A stretch of DNA of 64,000 nt from Mycobacteriales bacterium (GCA_012842085.1 DUTM01000013.1:1-64000); one strand, 5' to 3'. Counted from the first letter of the stretch, positions 8,496 through 17,771 are shown. Notes: generated by a model from the sequence alone, not told the origin. Program-made: numbers and translations.

Positions 8496-9146
8496 ATGCC
8501 CAGAATCGCAGCGAAAACTATTAAAGAACATCGCGAAAATATCGAGACTGCTCTAGTTGACGCTGCTGAAGACATTCTGCGCAATGAGCCGGAGGGAAAA
8601 CTGACCGCTTCCGCCATTGCTAAGCGTGCCGGTATTGCCCGTAATAGTATCTATCGTTACGTGAAATCGGTAGACGATCTGCGGGGCATGGTCATCAAAC
8701 GCTACATGCCGCGCTGGATGAAGGCCGTAGCGGAAGCCACCGCTGACATTACGGATCCGCGTGAGTGGCTAGCGGCCTGGATTGCCGCCAACCTTCGCCA
8801 AGCTGCAACCTCTTCGCATGGTTGGCTGCGCAATATTGTGGTGGCTGCCGACAATGCCCACAATCCCGAAAAACCACGCACCGCCAGCATCGACAACCGC
8901 AGCACGTTCACCAAAGCGGGGGTTGACGTGGATGAGGTGCATGAGCACGCGAATGCGCATCTGCGGGAAACCTGGGAGGAACTAGTTTCCGACAATCCCG
9001 ATATTTATGTGGCGCTCACTATGGCACAACTGGGGGTGGGATTCCGGGCGGTGGATGACGGCGCTCCGGTTGAGGAAGTTATTGACACCATCACCCAGGT
9101 GATCTTGGGAATGGTGGATACCGCTACCGGAAACACTTCCGCATAA
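8496..9146 (+). CDS. TetR/AcrR-family transcriptional regulator
   Basis: One-component regulator, 216 aa. The N-terminal helix-turn-helix (about residues 35-60, ASAIAKRAGIARNSIYRYV) is the TetR recognition unit. The C-terminal ligand and dimerisation domain is not diagnostic. AGGAGG (8481-8486) lies 9 nt before the ATG. It diverges from the MFS efflux gene, the classic repressor-pump arrangement, and probably binds the palindrome at 8395-8409 to control both genes. Confidence 0.88.
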   Translation: MPRIAAKTIKEHRENIETALVDAAEDILRNEPEGKLTASAIAKRAGIARNSIYRYVKSVDDLRGMVIKRYMPRWMKAVAEATADITDPREWLAAWIAANLRQAATSSHGWLRNIVVAADNAHNPEKPRTASIDNRSTFTKAGVDVDEVHEHANAHLRETWEELVSDNPDIYVALTMAQLGVGFRAVDDGAPVEEVIDTITQVILGMVDTATGNTSA

Positions 9147-9211
9147 CGCTTTTCCGGAAAGTCTCAATCAGTACTTGAATCTGTTTATTGTGGGGTTATA
9201 TCCCTGGCATT

Positions 9212-9237
9212 TGAAGTTAACTGAAGTTTAACGTTAA
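9212..9237 (+). promoter_or_regulatory. Direct repeats upstream of phoD
   Basis: Tandem copies of TGAAGTTaAC and TGAAGTTtAAC (starts 9212 and 9222) are followed by a third GTTAA. They lie about 130 bp before the phosphatase start. Direct repeats with a 10-11-bp period are typical of OmpR/PhoB-type response-regulator sites, so phosphate-starvation control is plausible. The exact consensus for this organism is unknown to me. Confidence 0.35.
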
Positions 9238-9365
9238 GCGCCATGGTGGTAGCTAAAGTTACAGCCAAGCTGCACCTGTATTTAAAAGATTTAATAACAC
9301 CCCAAAATTATTTTCTACCAGCGCATTTTGAATTTTTCACAACTTAGACATGAGAAGATAATCGC

Positions 9366-11228
9366 ATGTCTAATATCTCCAATAACCCTGAACCCTCGAT
9401 GGAGGATGAGGACGCCCAAAAGTCCTTCACCCGTCGCAGCATTCTTAAAGCCTCTGCCGCTGGCCTCGCCCTAGGAGCAGCAGGCACCGTCCTACCCAAG
9501 AGCGCAACTGCCCGTGCCACTGGCGTAAACATTAATCCCACCGCGGATCTCGCCACGGACGTTGAGCCCAACGAGAAGAGCGAAGAGGCCTGGGCTAAGG
9601 CCTCCCGCGCCCGCAAAGGTTCCGCACCGAAAGGCGCCAGCTCTCCTTACTCCACCAATGTCTTCGTGCACGGCATCACCTCTGGTGATCCGCTGCCCGA
9701 CGCGGTCATTCTGTGGACTCGCGTAACCCAGAAGCGCACCTGGACTCCTGGCTCCGGCAAAGGCACCCCGGTTCGTGTCAAATGGGAAATTGGAGTCCGC
9801 AACGGTAAATCCCGCAAATTCACCAGTGCGGTTCGTTCCGGCGTTGTAACCACCAACGCCCATCGCGACTTCACTGTGAAAGTGGATGCCACCGGGCTGA
9901 AACCCGACACCCGTTACGTCTACCGCTTCACCGTGTTGGACGGCCCGGCCCAGGGCGCAGTCAGTCCCGTCGGCTGCACCCAAACCGCCCCGGCCTACAA
10001 CGCCCACAATAAGCGCATCCGCTTCGCGTTCCTGTCCTGCTCCAACTGGGAAGCCGGCTACTGGTCCACCTACCGGTTCCTCGCAGACCGCGGCGACCTG
10101 GACTTCGTAGTGCACCTGGGTGACTGGTTCTACGAGTACGAGACCAACGGCTACACTGGCCGCTACGGCCGCGTCCGCCACCACGAATTCCCGGACGAAA
10201 CCATCAAACTGGAGCACTACCGCCGTCGCCACGCCAACACCAAGACGGATCCGGACCTGCAGTACTGCCAGGCCACCTACCCGTTCATTGTGACCTGGGA
10301 CGACCATGAGTCCGCCGACAACGCCTACATTGATGGCGCCGTCAACCACCAGCCCGAATTCGAAGGCAACTGGCACAGCCGCAAGGCCGACTCCGCCCGT
10401 GCCTACTTCGAGTGGATGCCCACCCGCGTCAACAGTTTGAAGAACGGACACCTGTACCGCTACTTCCGCTTCGGCACCCTCATGGATATGAGTGTCCTCG
10501 ACCTGCGCTCCTACCGGGACGAGCAGAACATGGACAAAATTGACGACCCCAACCACAGCATCGGCGGCAAGCAGCAGATGGATTGGTTGCGCAACAATGT
10601 CGTCAAGTCCCCCTGCCAGTGGAAGGTCATTGGCAACCCGGTCATGATGGCACCCCTCCAAATCCCTCCCCTCAACCCGAAGATCAACGACTTCGTTGCC
10701 TACAAGGCCGGCAAACCTTCGCACGGCATTGTGTTCAACTCGGACCAGTGGGACGGATACCAGTGGGATCGTCAGCGCCTCTTTGACGCCATCGCCAAGA
10801 ACAACGTGAAGAACGTTGTGGCGGTTACCGGCGATATCCACATGTCCTTCGCCAACGACCTCTACCAGAAGGCCAATGGCGATATGAACGGTCGTCGGGT
10901 GGGTGTCGAATTCATCGGTACCTCCATCTCGGCCTCCAACGTGGACGACATTGTGTTCGACGCAGTCAAGCTGCCGCTGTCTGAAGAAGATCCGTTGATC
11001 CGTACCGCCGCAGAGGCCATCAAGGTAGCCAACCAGCACATTAAGTACCTGGAGATGGCGAAGCACGGATACTCCATTGTGGAGGTCAACCGGAACTTCA
11101 CCCAGTGTGACTTCTTCTACGTGGACAACAAGTCCGACCCGAAGACCGGCAAGCATTGGGATCGCAGCTACGCTACCGCCGCCAACCGCAGCGCCCTCTA
11201 CGAGGTGAAGCGCCCCCTCAAGTACTAG
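9366..11228 (+). CDS. phoD: Tat-exported PhoD-family alkaline phosphatase/phosphodiesterase
   Basis: Secreted metal-dependent phosphatase that releases phosphate from phosphodiesters such as cell-wall polymers or phospholipids. The start has a twin-arginine signal (TRRSILKASAAGLALGAAG, about residues 22-40). The N-terminal PhoD_N beta-sandwich covers about residues 95-210. The metallophosphatase core follows with metal ligands in FLSCSNWEAG, HLGDWFYEY, WDDHESADN and TGDIHMSF. At 620 aa it is slightly longer than Bacillus PhoD because of a Lys/Ala/Ser-rich stretch after the signal peptide. It is a single gene followed by a strong bidirectional terminator. Upstream direct repeats hint at control by a response regulator. 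Confidence 0.92.
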   Translation: MSNISNNPEPSMEDEDAQKSFTRRSILKASAAGLALGAAGTVLPKSATARATGVNINPTADLATDVEPNEKSEEAWAKASRARKGSAPKGASSPYSTNVFVHGITSGDPLPDAVILWTRVTQKRTWTPGSGKGTPVRVKWEIGVRNGKSRKFTSAVRSGVVTTNAHRDFTVKVDATGLKPDTRYVYRFTVLDGPAQGAVSPVGCTQTAPAYNAHNKRIRFAFLSCSNWEAGYWSTYRFLADRGDLDFVVHLGDWFYEYETNGYTGRYGRVRHHEFPDETIKLEHYRRRHANTKTDPDLQYCQATYPFIVTWDDHESADNAYIDGAVNHQPEFEGNWHSRKADSARAYFEWMPTRVNSLKNGHLYRYFRFGTLMDMSVLDLRSYRDEQNMDKIDDPNHSIGGKQQMDWLRNNVVKSPCQWKVIGNPVMMAPLQIPPLNPKINDFVAYKAGKPSHGIVFNSDQWDGYQWDRQRLFDAIAKNNVKNVVAVTGDIHMSFANDLYQKANGDMNGRRVGVEFIGTSISASNVDDIVFDAVKLPLSEEDPLIRTAAEAIKVANQHIKYLEMAKHGYSIVEVNRNFTQCDFFYVDNKSDPKTGKHWDRSYATAANRSALYEVKRPLKY

Positions 11229-11360
11229 TTTCGGACACTACCGCCGCCAACTAGTGCCACATAAAGCTTCCTTCTAGTTTGTCGAACGAAACGCCCGCTA
11301 TTTGAAGGCTTAAAGCGGGTCAACCGTTTGGGATACAAACTAGTAGGTTGTTGGAGAGAG

Positions 11361-11400
11361 AAAGATTGAGTGCCATCTTCCCCGATGGCACTCAATCTTT
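11361..11400. terminator. Bidirectional terminator between phoD and the convergent NYN gene
   Basis: A perfect 17-bp inverted repeat (11361-11377 with 11384-11400) has a 6-nt loop, A-rich on the left outer edge and T-rich on the right. It can stop transcripts from both the phoD side and the convergent NYN-domain gene. Confidence 0.85.
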
Positions 11401-11411
11401 GCTCTTATTTA

Positions 11412-12893
11412 CTAGTGCCCCATAAGGATGCCGCGGATCCCCATGTGGAAACCGTCGCGCAGGTTGACGCGCTGCGAATCACTCAAGGTGTAGGCATCCA
11501 AGGTTTGGCAGGCGAACTGCAGGAGTGGACGATCCACCTCGGTGGGAAGCCCGCCGCCAGTGAGCGTGTGGGCATTGGTGCGTTGCTCTGGGGTGGCCGC
11601 ATTGTTGTACCACCACATTGCGTACTGCTGCCCAATGTCGAAAGGCGTCTGGTTGCCGGCGCTTTCCCACACCTCGTCGTAGGGGAGAGGTACATAGCGC
11701 GACCGCTGCATGGGGCGCCGCTTCTGCGCCATCATGCTGGGTAACGGCCGCCGTTGTGGTTTCCGCTCGGCATCGTGGTCTTGCAGGCGGGACTTGTGGA
11801 AGTCGGCATCCGGCATGGTCGGGTTCTCTGCCGTCTCCTTCTTCTTTTCGGCCGCCTTCACCACCTTCTCTTCCGCAGCGGTGTCCTTCTCCGCCGTGGT
11901 TTTCTCCGCAGCGGCTTTCGCTGGCTTCTCGGCCTGCTCCGTTTTAGCTTCGGTGCTGCTGGAGGTTTCCGCGCGGTCTGCCCCCGGCTTCTGTGCGGCT
12001 GCCGGTTGCTGTTGCTGTTGCTGGGGTTCGCGTTTCTTCTCTTCGCGATCCGCGGGCTGGTCGGACTTGGTGTCCTCCTCCACCACCGCATGCTGCGTGC
12101 GCACGCGGGCGGGTGCACCGCGGCGGCCAGCCTTCCCCGGGGACATGACGGGCCGTATTAACGGTACCGAGTGCACAACCTCCGGGGACTCTTCACTGTC
12201 GAGGTTCGGATCCACACCGTCATCCGCACCTTTCGCGTCCTCTGCTGCCACCTCTCCATCTTGGTCGGTAGAGGAGGCTGCGGCAGTGTCGGCGTCGTCA
12301 TCCGCATCGCTATCGGCTCCGGACTTGGCGTCGGCAGGTGTGAACGCTTCCAGCACCTCAATGTGCATGCATTCTTCGAAGTCATCCCGCGGGTCCAAGA
12401 CGGTGACGGTGTCGCAGGCGGAGCGGAGGGAGTTGGACATGGAGTCCCATCCGAAACCAATCAAATGGACACGCACACCGTGCTCAATGGCGACCTGCAC
12501 GCCGGGGATCATGTCGGCGTCACCGGACACCAGAACAATCTCATTCACATGTCCGCGCACCGCATGCAGCACCATGTCGGCCACTAGGCGGGTATCGACA
12601 CCTTTCTGGGTGCGGCGGTCGCCCCACTCGATGAGTTGGCCGGCACGCAGCTGCACGCCATCAATGTGGCGCAGGGTGCGTTGGTAGCGGTGTGGGCCGG
12701 AATCGGGGATTCCGTCATACCAGAATTGTCTAAATACGGGTAGGTCTAGCTTTTTCGTAACTACATCGTTGAGGTGTTCAGTAACTGCAGGTAAATCTAT
12801 TTCTAATTGGGCTCTGGCGCCGGTGGTCCATGAGTTGTAAAAACTCGCTAATAGGTAAGAAGTGTCGACAAAAATTTCAACACGGTCAACCAT
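11412..12893 (-). CDS. NYN (PIN-like) domain protein with long charged linker and C-terminal domain
   Basis: The N-terminal NYN domain (about residues 1-170) belongs to the PIN-like nuclease superfamily: EIFVDTSYL at the start, KGVDTRLVADMVLHA, and SGDADMIPGV with conserved acidic residues that could bind metal. RNA cleavage is the expected activity but is unproven here. A low-complexity linker follows (about 190-390; Glu/Lys/Ala-rich with a Gln run). A distinct C-terminal module of about 90 residues (YDEVWESAG, QYAMWWYNNAA) is one I do not recognise. I chose ATG 12893, which has AAAGGAGG 6 nt upstream, over a start 20 codons earlier. 493 aa. Transcription ends at the shared terminator with phoD. 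Confidence 0.8.
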   Translation of the reverse strand: MVDRVEIFVDTSYLLASFYNSWTTGARAQLEIDLPAVTEHLNDVVTKKLDLPVFRQFWYDGIPDSGPHRYQRTLRHIDGVQLRAGQLIEWGDRRTQKGVDTRLVADMVLHAVRGHVNEIVLVSGDADMIPGVQVAIEHGVRVHLIGFGWDSMSNSLRSACDTVTVLDPRDDFEECMHIEVLEAFTPADAKSGADSDADDDADTAAASSTDQDGEVAAEDAKGADDGVDPNLDSEESPEVVHSVPLIRPVMSPGKAGRRGAPARVRTQHAVVEEDTKSDQPADREEKKREPQQQQQQPAAAQKPGADRAETSSSTEAKTEQAEKPAKAAAEKTTAEKDTAAEEKVVKAAEKKKETAENPTMPDADFHKSRLQDHDAERKPQRRPLPSMMAQKRRPMQRSRYVPLPYDEVWESAGNQTPFDIGQQYAMWWYNNAATPEQRTNAHTLTGGGLPTEVDRPLLQFACQTLDAYTLSDSQRVNLRDGFHMGIRGILMGH

Positions 12894-13243
12894 GGCGCCC
12901 TCCTTTCCGTGTGGTTCCGCAGCGGATTTCACATCGGCTGAGGGGACTAACACTATTAACTTCTCTAACTAAAAGGCGTGCACAAACTGGTGCAGTTCCT
13001 GCACATCCATGTATCCAGCCTAACTAGGTTTTACATAAGTGGCAGCTGATAAACCTATGAATTTGCGGTCAAGTGGCGCTGTCCCAAAATTCGTCCCCGC
13101 TAAAACCGCGATAGCTGGGAGAAACATCCACCAGACACCCCAGCGGGACTGTCAACAAATTAGTTCCCGATGGAAACTTTTCTGCGCAATGGGCTCATTT
13201 CTTGCCAAAAACCGGCCTCAGCTGGCATAGTCCCAGCGTTGTG
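12894..13243. other. Intergenic region without recognisable genes
   Basis: This 350-bp gap lies between the start of the NYN gene and the end of the ABC permease, both on the minus strand. I see no convincing ORF, RNA gene or strong T-tailed terminator. A weak stem (GCTGG...CCAGC) near 13218-13234 could help end the permease transcript, and the right part of the gap must carry the NYN-gene promoter. Confidence 0.4.
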
Positions 13244-14491
13244 CTAATCGGCGATTGCCTTCAAGGGGCTGATTTTTGCAGCGCGGGCAGCCGGGCCCAA
13301 AGCCGCAATCACACCCACCACAATGGAGCCAACCAGCACTCCCAGGATCATTTGCCACGGAATCAGCACATCCACCAATCCATAAGGAACCATGGCACGG
13401 CTGAGCGCCCAGCCCACCAAAGTGCCGGTGGCAGTACCCAACACGGTTCCGAAAATGCTCAGCAGGATGCTCTCCAGGTAGAACATGTGGCGGAGCTGTT
13501 CACGCGCCATACCAATAGCCCGCAGCATGCCAATCTCCTGTCGGCGTTCAGTTACCGAAAGAGCCAGGGTGTTAATCACCCCCAGGATCGCAATAATGAC
13601 CGACAACGCCAGCAGCGCATACAGTCCCGCAAGGACCCCGTTCATCAGTTCGGCTTGCTCCCCGGAGAACTCTTCGGTGGTGGCGACTTGAATAATTTTC
13701 AGTTTGGCAACGGCATTCTGTAGCTGGGCTTTCATGGTTGCCTGGTCGTACATCCCATTCGATTTGATGAGGATGAAAAGCGCGAACTGCATGCTGGGTG
13801 GCATGATCTTCTCGTAGAGCGGGTAGGTCACCACCATTTCTTGCAGCATCGCATTGCGGGCGTAAACACCAGCGATGGGAATTTTGCGGGTGCCCTCCTG
13901 GGTTTCCACTTCCAGCTTGGATCCGGCCTTCACGTTTTTGCGTTTCGCGTAGTCCTCCGACACCATCAGGCTTTCGCCATCAATATCGTATTTGCCGTCC
14001 AGCACCTCAAAATTCACCAGGTTGCTTACGTCCTGATCGGCGGTAGTAAACACCATTCTTTCGGAATCAATTTCAGTGAACCCGTAGTAGATGGTGGAGG
14101 CGTCCTGCACACCCACCATGTCCGACATGTCGGGGGCGAACTGCTTCGGAATGCCCATGCCCTGCGGTACCGTCAACACGAAATCTGTCTTTAATCCGCC
14201 AGTGATGATGTTGTTGATGCTGGCTTGGGTGGAGGATCCCATGACCCCCACCATGGACACCAACAGCAAACCAAGGGTGAGTGCGAAAGAAGTGGTGGCA
14301 GTGCGCACCGGACTGCGCAGCGCATTCCGCACCGCAATCTTGCCGGTGGTTTTGTAGGACGGTAGCGGCCGCAGGAAAAGCCCTAGCCCTTTCATTGCGG
14401 GCGTAGACATGGCGGGGCCCGCCAAAAACAGTCCCAGGATCATGGCGAGAGCACCCACTCCCACCGTCAGGAGCCCCATCTTGCCTTCCAC
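13244..14491 (-). CDS. ABC transporter permease, FtsX/MacB type: second half of a split permease
   Basis: Membrane component of a MacB/LolCDE-like exporter. It starts with two hydrophobic segments (LLTVGVGALAMILGLFL; TTSFALTLGLLLVSMVGVM), then a large extracellular domain (about 100-270) and three C-terminal helices with the FtsX signature (ERRQEIGMLRAIGMAREQL). It overlaps the preceding permease ORF by 25 nt from GTG 14491, or by 13 nt from ATG 14479, which has GGAAGG 4 nt upstream. In related actinobacteria both parts form one protein of about 850 aa, so this looks like a permease split by a frame change. Two coupled subunits are also possible. Confidence 0.8.
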   Translation of the reverse strand: MEGKMGLLTVGVGALAMILGLFLAGPAMSTPAMKGLGLFLRPLPSYKTTGKIAVRNALRSPVRTATTSFALTLGLLLVSMVGVMGSSTQASINNIITGGLKTDFVLTVPQGMGIPKQFAPDMSDMVGVQDASTIYYGFTEIDSERMVFTTADQDVSNLVNFEVLDGKYDIDGESLMVSEDYAKRKNVKAGSKLEVETQEGTRKIPIAGVYARNAMLQEMVVTYPLYEKIMPPSMQFALFILIKSNGMYDQATMKAQLQNAVAKLKIIQVATTEEFSGEQAELMNGVLAGLYALLALSVIIAILGVINTLALSVTERRQEIGMLRAIGMAREQLRHMFYLESILLSIFGTVLGTATGTLVGWALSRAMVPYGLVDVLIPWQMILGVLVGSIVVGVIAALGPAARAAKISPLKAIAD

Positions 14492-15837
14492 TTCCAGGCC
14501 CCAAAGACCACCACACCAATACCTGCCAGCAGTGCCAGCACACCAATGATGGTGCGGATTTTCAGGGAGCCGACGGCAGTAGTGGAGTCTTGCAGCATGG
14601 CCTGCACTGGCGGGGTTTTACCGGCCCGGCGGGCCGGCACCCAGGCACTCACCAGCGTTACCAAAATACCCAGCACCATCGGAATCACGAAGGCTGTCCA
14701 GGGCAGACTGAGGCCCGTCTCGGTCAGCGGCATCCCCAATGCCGCCATCAGTTCCGCTAACCCGAAGGCCAGGCCCACACCCACACCCAACCCAATGGCA
14801 GAACCAATAGTGCCCACTATTGCTGCCTCGCCCAGCACCGACCGCACCACTTGGCCGCGGGTGGTGCCGATGGCGCGCAGCAACGCCAGTTCCCGGATCC
14901 GCTGCGCCACAATCATGGCGAACGTGTTGTAGATCAGGAAAGTGCCGACCACCAGCGCAATAATGCCGAAGGCGAGCAGGAAGTAGTTGAAGAAGTTGAG
15001 GCTCTTTTGGAGTTGGCTGTTAATCTCTTCCGCGACTTCCGCGCCGGTCTGCACCTGGTAGTCGGGGTAGGCTTTCTGCAGTTTCTTTTTGAGCTCTTGG
15101 ACGCCCTCTTCCCCCAAATTGTTTTTGACGTCAATATCCACCCCGGCGACCGCATCCCCATTGGTGAGAATCTTGAGGGCGCGGGATTCAGTGAACAGGA
15201 TTTCCCTCACGCCCGGATCGTTTTCGAGCTTGTCCAACCCCACCAGCCGGGCTTTTTCGACACCGCCCTGGGAGGAGATGAACTGCACCTCATCGCCCAG
15301 TTCGTAGCCGTTCGCCGCCGCTAGTTTCTCACCCAGCACCACTTCGTCGTCGCGCTGGGGGAGCCGGCCTTTCACTATTGTCCGGTCGCTATCCAAATCC
15401 CCGGTGTTTTCGTAAAGCCCGGTGGCTATTGCCCGGTTGGTGCTGAAATCTTTGGAAGCCTCCCCCTCTTTATCCAGCAGCATCACCCCACCGATGGTGA
15501 CTGGCCGGGTACCTGCCACTGCATCGTCATCCGCCACTTCTTTCCACACATCTATCGGCACCGCCGCAATACTGTCTTCGGTGCTAATGCGGATATCGAC
15601 CTTACTCATGGAGTTGTCGAAGACCTGCGAAATGGAGGACTCCAGGGTGGCGGTGAACACCAAGCTGGCAGAAATGAACGCCGTGCCCAGCACTACGGAC
15701 AGCACCGTCAACGCCAGCCGCACCTTGTGGGCGAGCAGGTTAGCAAGGCTTACACGCAGGAGGGGGTGACGGCGGCGGGGGCGCCGTTTGCGCGAGGAAG
15801 TGCTGGTGTCGTCGTGAGTCTGGGTGTCAGCTGCCAT
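14467..15837 (-). CDS. ABC transporter permease, FtsX/MacB type: first half of a split permease
   Basis: 456 aa. After a basic start, TM1 (KVRLALTVLSVVLGTAFIS) leads to an extracellular domain of about 220 residues. Three helices with the FtsX motif (QRIRELALLRAIGTTRGQVV) follow, and the protein ends with a fifth hydrophobic segment and a short tail (AWKWKARWGS) at the frame change. A full actinobacterial FtsX-like permease would continue into the next ORF, which is in the -1 frame relative to this one. Only 3 bp separate it from the upstream ATPase gene, so the three form one operon. The substrate is unknown; relatives export lipids, peptides or antibiotics. Confidence 0.83.
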   Translation of the reverse strand: MAADTQTHDDTSTSSRKRRPRRRHPLLRVSLANLLAHKVRLALTVLSVVLGTAFISASLVFTATLESSISQVFDNSMSKVDIRISTEDSIAAVPIDVWKEVADDDAVAGTRPVTIGGVMLLDKEGEASKDFSTNRAIATGLYENTGDLDSDRTIVKGRLPQRDDEVVLGEKLAAANGYELGDEVQFISSQGGVEKARLVGLDKLENDPGVREILFTESRALKILTNGDAVAGVDIDVKNNLGEEGVQELKKKLQKAYPDYQVQTGAEVAEEINSQLQKSLNFFNYFLLAFGIIALVVGTFLIYNTFAMIVAQRIRELALLRAIGTTRGQVVRSVLGEAAIVGTIGSAIGLGVGVGLAFGLAELMAALGMPLTETGLSLPWTAFVIPMVLGILVTLVSAWVPARRAGKTPPVQAMLQDSTTAVGSLKIRTIIGVLALLAGIGVVVFGAWKWKARWGS

Positions 15838-15840
15838 GGG

Positions 15841-16596
15841 CTAGTTCTCCAGGTTCATCATGACGTCCAAGATGGCGTCCCGGGATTCCCGGGGATTGTC
15901 GGTGTTTTCCAGCTCGTGCACAATCTGGCCGTCGGAGAGGAAAAGCACCCGGTTGGCGTAGGCGGCGGCCTTCGCATCGTGGGTCACAATAACGACAGTC
16001 TGTCCCCAGTCGTCCACCGCGCTGCGCAAAATTTGCAGCATGTCGCGCGAGGAGTTGGAGTCCAAGTTTCCAGTGGGCTCGTCGCCGAAAATAATGTCGG
16101 GGCGGCTGACGATGGCGCGGGCGCAGGCGACGCGCTGCTGCTGGCCACCCGACAGTTCGGAGGGCTTATGGTCGAGGCGGTTATCAATCCGCATCTTCTT
16201 CACCACTTCATCCATCCACTCCTGGTCTAGTTTGTGGCCAGCAATGTCGATGGGAAGGGTAATGTTTTCGGCCGCACTAAGGGTGGGGATCAGGTTGAAG
16301 GACTGGAAAATGAAACCAATGCGTTCGCGGCGCAGCTGGGTGAGGCGATCGTCGTTAAGGGACGTGATGTCGATGTTGCCGACGGAGACTTTGCCGCTGG
16401 TCACACTGTCCAGGCCTGCCAGGCAGTGCATGAGCGTGGATTTGCCGGAGCCCGAAGGCCCCATAATGGCGGTGAATTCGCCCCGCTTGAAAGAGACCGA
16501 ACCCCCGTCCAGTGCCCGCACTTCAGTCTCGCCTTCACCATAGATTTTGGTGATGTTGTGAGCGGCTGCAGCGGGTGCAGTTGCTGAAGTAGTCAT
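15841..16596 (-). CDS. ABC transporter ATP-binding protein, LolD/MacB type
   Basis: Cytoplasmic ATPase that powers the adjoining FtsX-like permease. Walker A (GPSGSGKST), the Q loop (FQSFNLIPTLSAAENI), signature LSGGQQQR, Walker B (DIIFGDEPTGNLD) and the switch His (VIVTHD) are all intact. I chose ATG 16596, 6 nt after GAGGA, giving 251 aa; a GTG four codons earlier coincides with that ribosome-binding site. The C-terminal tail extends slightly past the usual LolD end. It heads the operon ATPase-permease-permease. Confidence 0.92.
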   Translation of the reverse strand: MTTSATAPAAAAHNITKIYGEGETEVRALDGGSVSFKRGEFTAIMGPSGSGKSTLMHCLAGLDSVTSGKVSVGNIDITSLNDDRLTQLRRERIGFIFQSFNLIPTLSAAENITLPIDIAGHKLDQEWMDEVVKKMRIDNRLDHKPSELSGGQQQRVACARAIVSRPDIIFGDEPTGNLDSNSSRDMLQILRSAVDDWGQTVVIVTHDAKAAAYANRVLFLSDGQIVHELENTDNPRESRDAILDVMMNLEN

Positions 16597-16620
16597 CGGC
16601 GTCCTCACTCTCGGGTGGCG

Positions 16621-17625
16621 TCAAGTGGTGCTTCCGTCTGGCCAGCTCAGTCTACGCGTACTTTGAAAACTCTGCGGGACAAGCAGGTCAGGCGGGGTTG
16701 GGACGAAAAGTTCCGCTGCCAACAATTGTAGTGTTTTCCGCGGATTGCCGACCTCATCCGGCACGTCCGGAGCCACTGTGGGATACAACGGATCTCCCAC
16801 AATGGGAATTCCCGCATGCAGCATATGCACCCGAATCTGGTGGGTTTTGCCGGTGTGCGGACGCACTTTATAAAGCCCGTAGCCGTGTCGTTCCCGCACC
16901 AAGCGAATGGTGCTGTGGGAGTTGACGGGTCCGGGCACCTCATAGCAGTCCAAGCGGTTGCGGGATACTTCAATCCGGCTGCGAATGTCTACGGATTCGC
17001 CCTCCAGCAGGGGAGCGCCATAAGTGCTATCTGGGGTGGGAAGCGGTGCCACCGCGTAGTAGGTTTTCCGCACTCGCTGGTCTTCGAAAGCTTTTTGGAA
17101 AACGCCGCGCAACTCGGGCTGCAGCGTAAACAGCAGTACCCCGGCAGTGTGTCGATCCAGCCGGTGCGCAGGTGTGATGTTTGCGGCAGCAGTGTCCAAA
17201 CCGGCAGCCATTAGTTCCCGCCGCAGCTGCACTAGCGCAGTGTGGGTAACGAATTTACCGCGCGGAATAGTGGGCAGAAAGTGTGGCTTGTCGATGACCA
17301 AAATGTGCTCATCCTGGTAGATCCGCGGCATGTCGAGGGGCACCGGGGCTTCCTGGGCAGGCAGGGGACGGTAGGACCAGATCCCCAGTCCGCGCCGGGC
17401 GGGGGTTTCAAAAGTGATGGGTTCCCCGTCGTCATCTACTACCTGGCCAGCTGCTATTTGAGCGGCCAAAAATTCCCGTTTACGGTCGAAGCGGTGCAGG
17501 AATATTTCTGCAGCGGGGAGGCCTTCCCACTCGGGCGGCAATTGTTGCGGGAGGCGGAAGCATACGGGATCCACCCCATCCCGGAGCGGGAGAGGTTTCC
17601 GTCCAGTTCCACCTCTTTTTCGCAT
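16621..17625 (-). CDS. RluA-family RNA pseudouridine synthase
   Basis: Converts specific uridines in rRNA or tRNA to pseudouridine. The core motif HRLDRHTAGVLLFT (about residue 177) contains the catalytic Asp. DEHILVIDKPHFLPTIPRG and KTHQIRVHMLHAGIPIVGDPLY are the other conserved blocks. At 334 aa it has a longer N terminus than RluC/RluD (about 85 residues before the core) without a clear S4 motif, as in several actinobacterial members. The specific RNA site cannot be assigned. No good ribosome-binding site precedes the ATG. It lies 24 bp upstream of the ABC ATPase on the same strand, so the two may be cotranscribed. Confidence 0.88.
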   Translation of the reverse strand: MRKRGGTGRKPLPLRDGVDPVCFRLPQQLPPEWEGLPAAEIFLHRFDRKREFLAAQIAAGQVVDDDGEPITFETPARRGLGIWSYRPLPAQEAPVPLDMPRIYQDEHILVIDKPHFLPTIPRGKFVTHTALVQLRRELMAAGLDTAAANITPAHRLDRHTAGVLLFTLQPELRGVFQKAFEDQRVRKTYYAVAPLPTPDSTYGAPLLEGESVDIRSRIEVSRNRLDCYEVPGPVNSHSTIRLVRERHGYGLYKVRPHTGKTHQIRVHMLHAGIPIVGDPLYPTVAPDVPDEVGNPRKTLQLLAAELFVPTPPDLLVPQSFQSTRRLSWPDGSTT

Positions 17626-17740
17626 AGTTTTACCCTAGCAGCAGGGCTCTTAGGAGGACTTTTCTCCAAGAATGCTGAGAAACCTTAAATAGACATTTTA
17701 GAATTTACTTTTTGGCCACCTCAGAGGGGGTTTCGGAAAC

Positions 17741-17771
17741 TATAATAAGAGGTGAAAACCACGTGTTTTCA
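17741..17771 (+). promoter_or_regulatory. Promoter and dyad upstream of the tandem universal stress protein gene
   Basis: A consensus -10 TATAAT (17741-17746) is followed immediately by a perfect dyad TGAAAAC-CACGT-GTTTTCA (17753-17771), which would overlap the transcription start. The arrangement fits repression of the stress gene by an unknown dimeric regulator. Confidence 0.45.

Noticed and set aside
9492-11156. 554-codon ORF antisense to phoD
   Set aside because: Same mirror effect. The Val/Gly/His-rich composition is typical of an antisense frame, and PhoD motifs cover the plus strand throughout.
14467-14500. Programmed -1 frameshifting to join the two permease ORFs
   Set aside because: No X-XXY-YYZ slippery heptamer in the overlap and no obvious downstream pseudoknot; a coupled restart or a simple frameshift explains it better.
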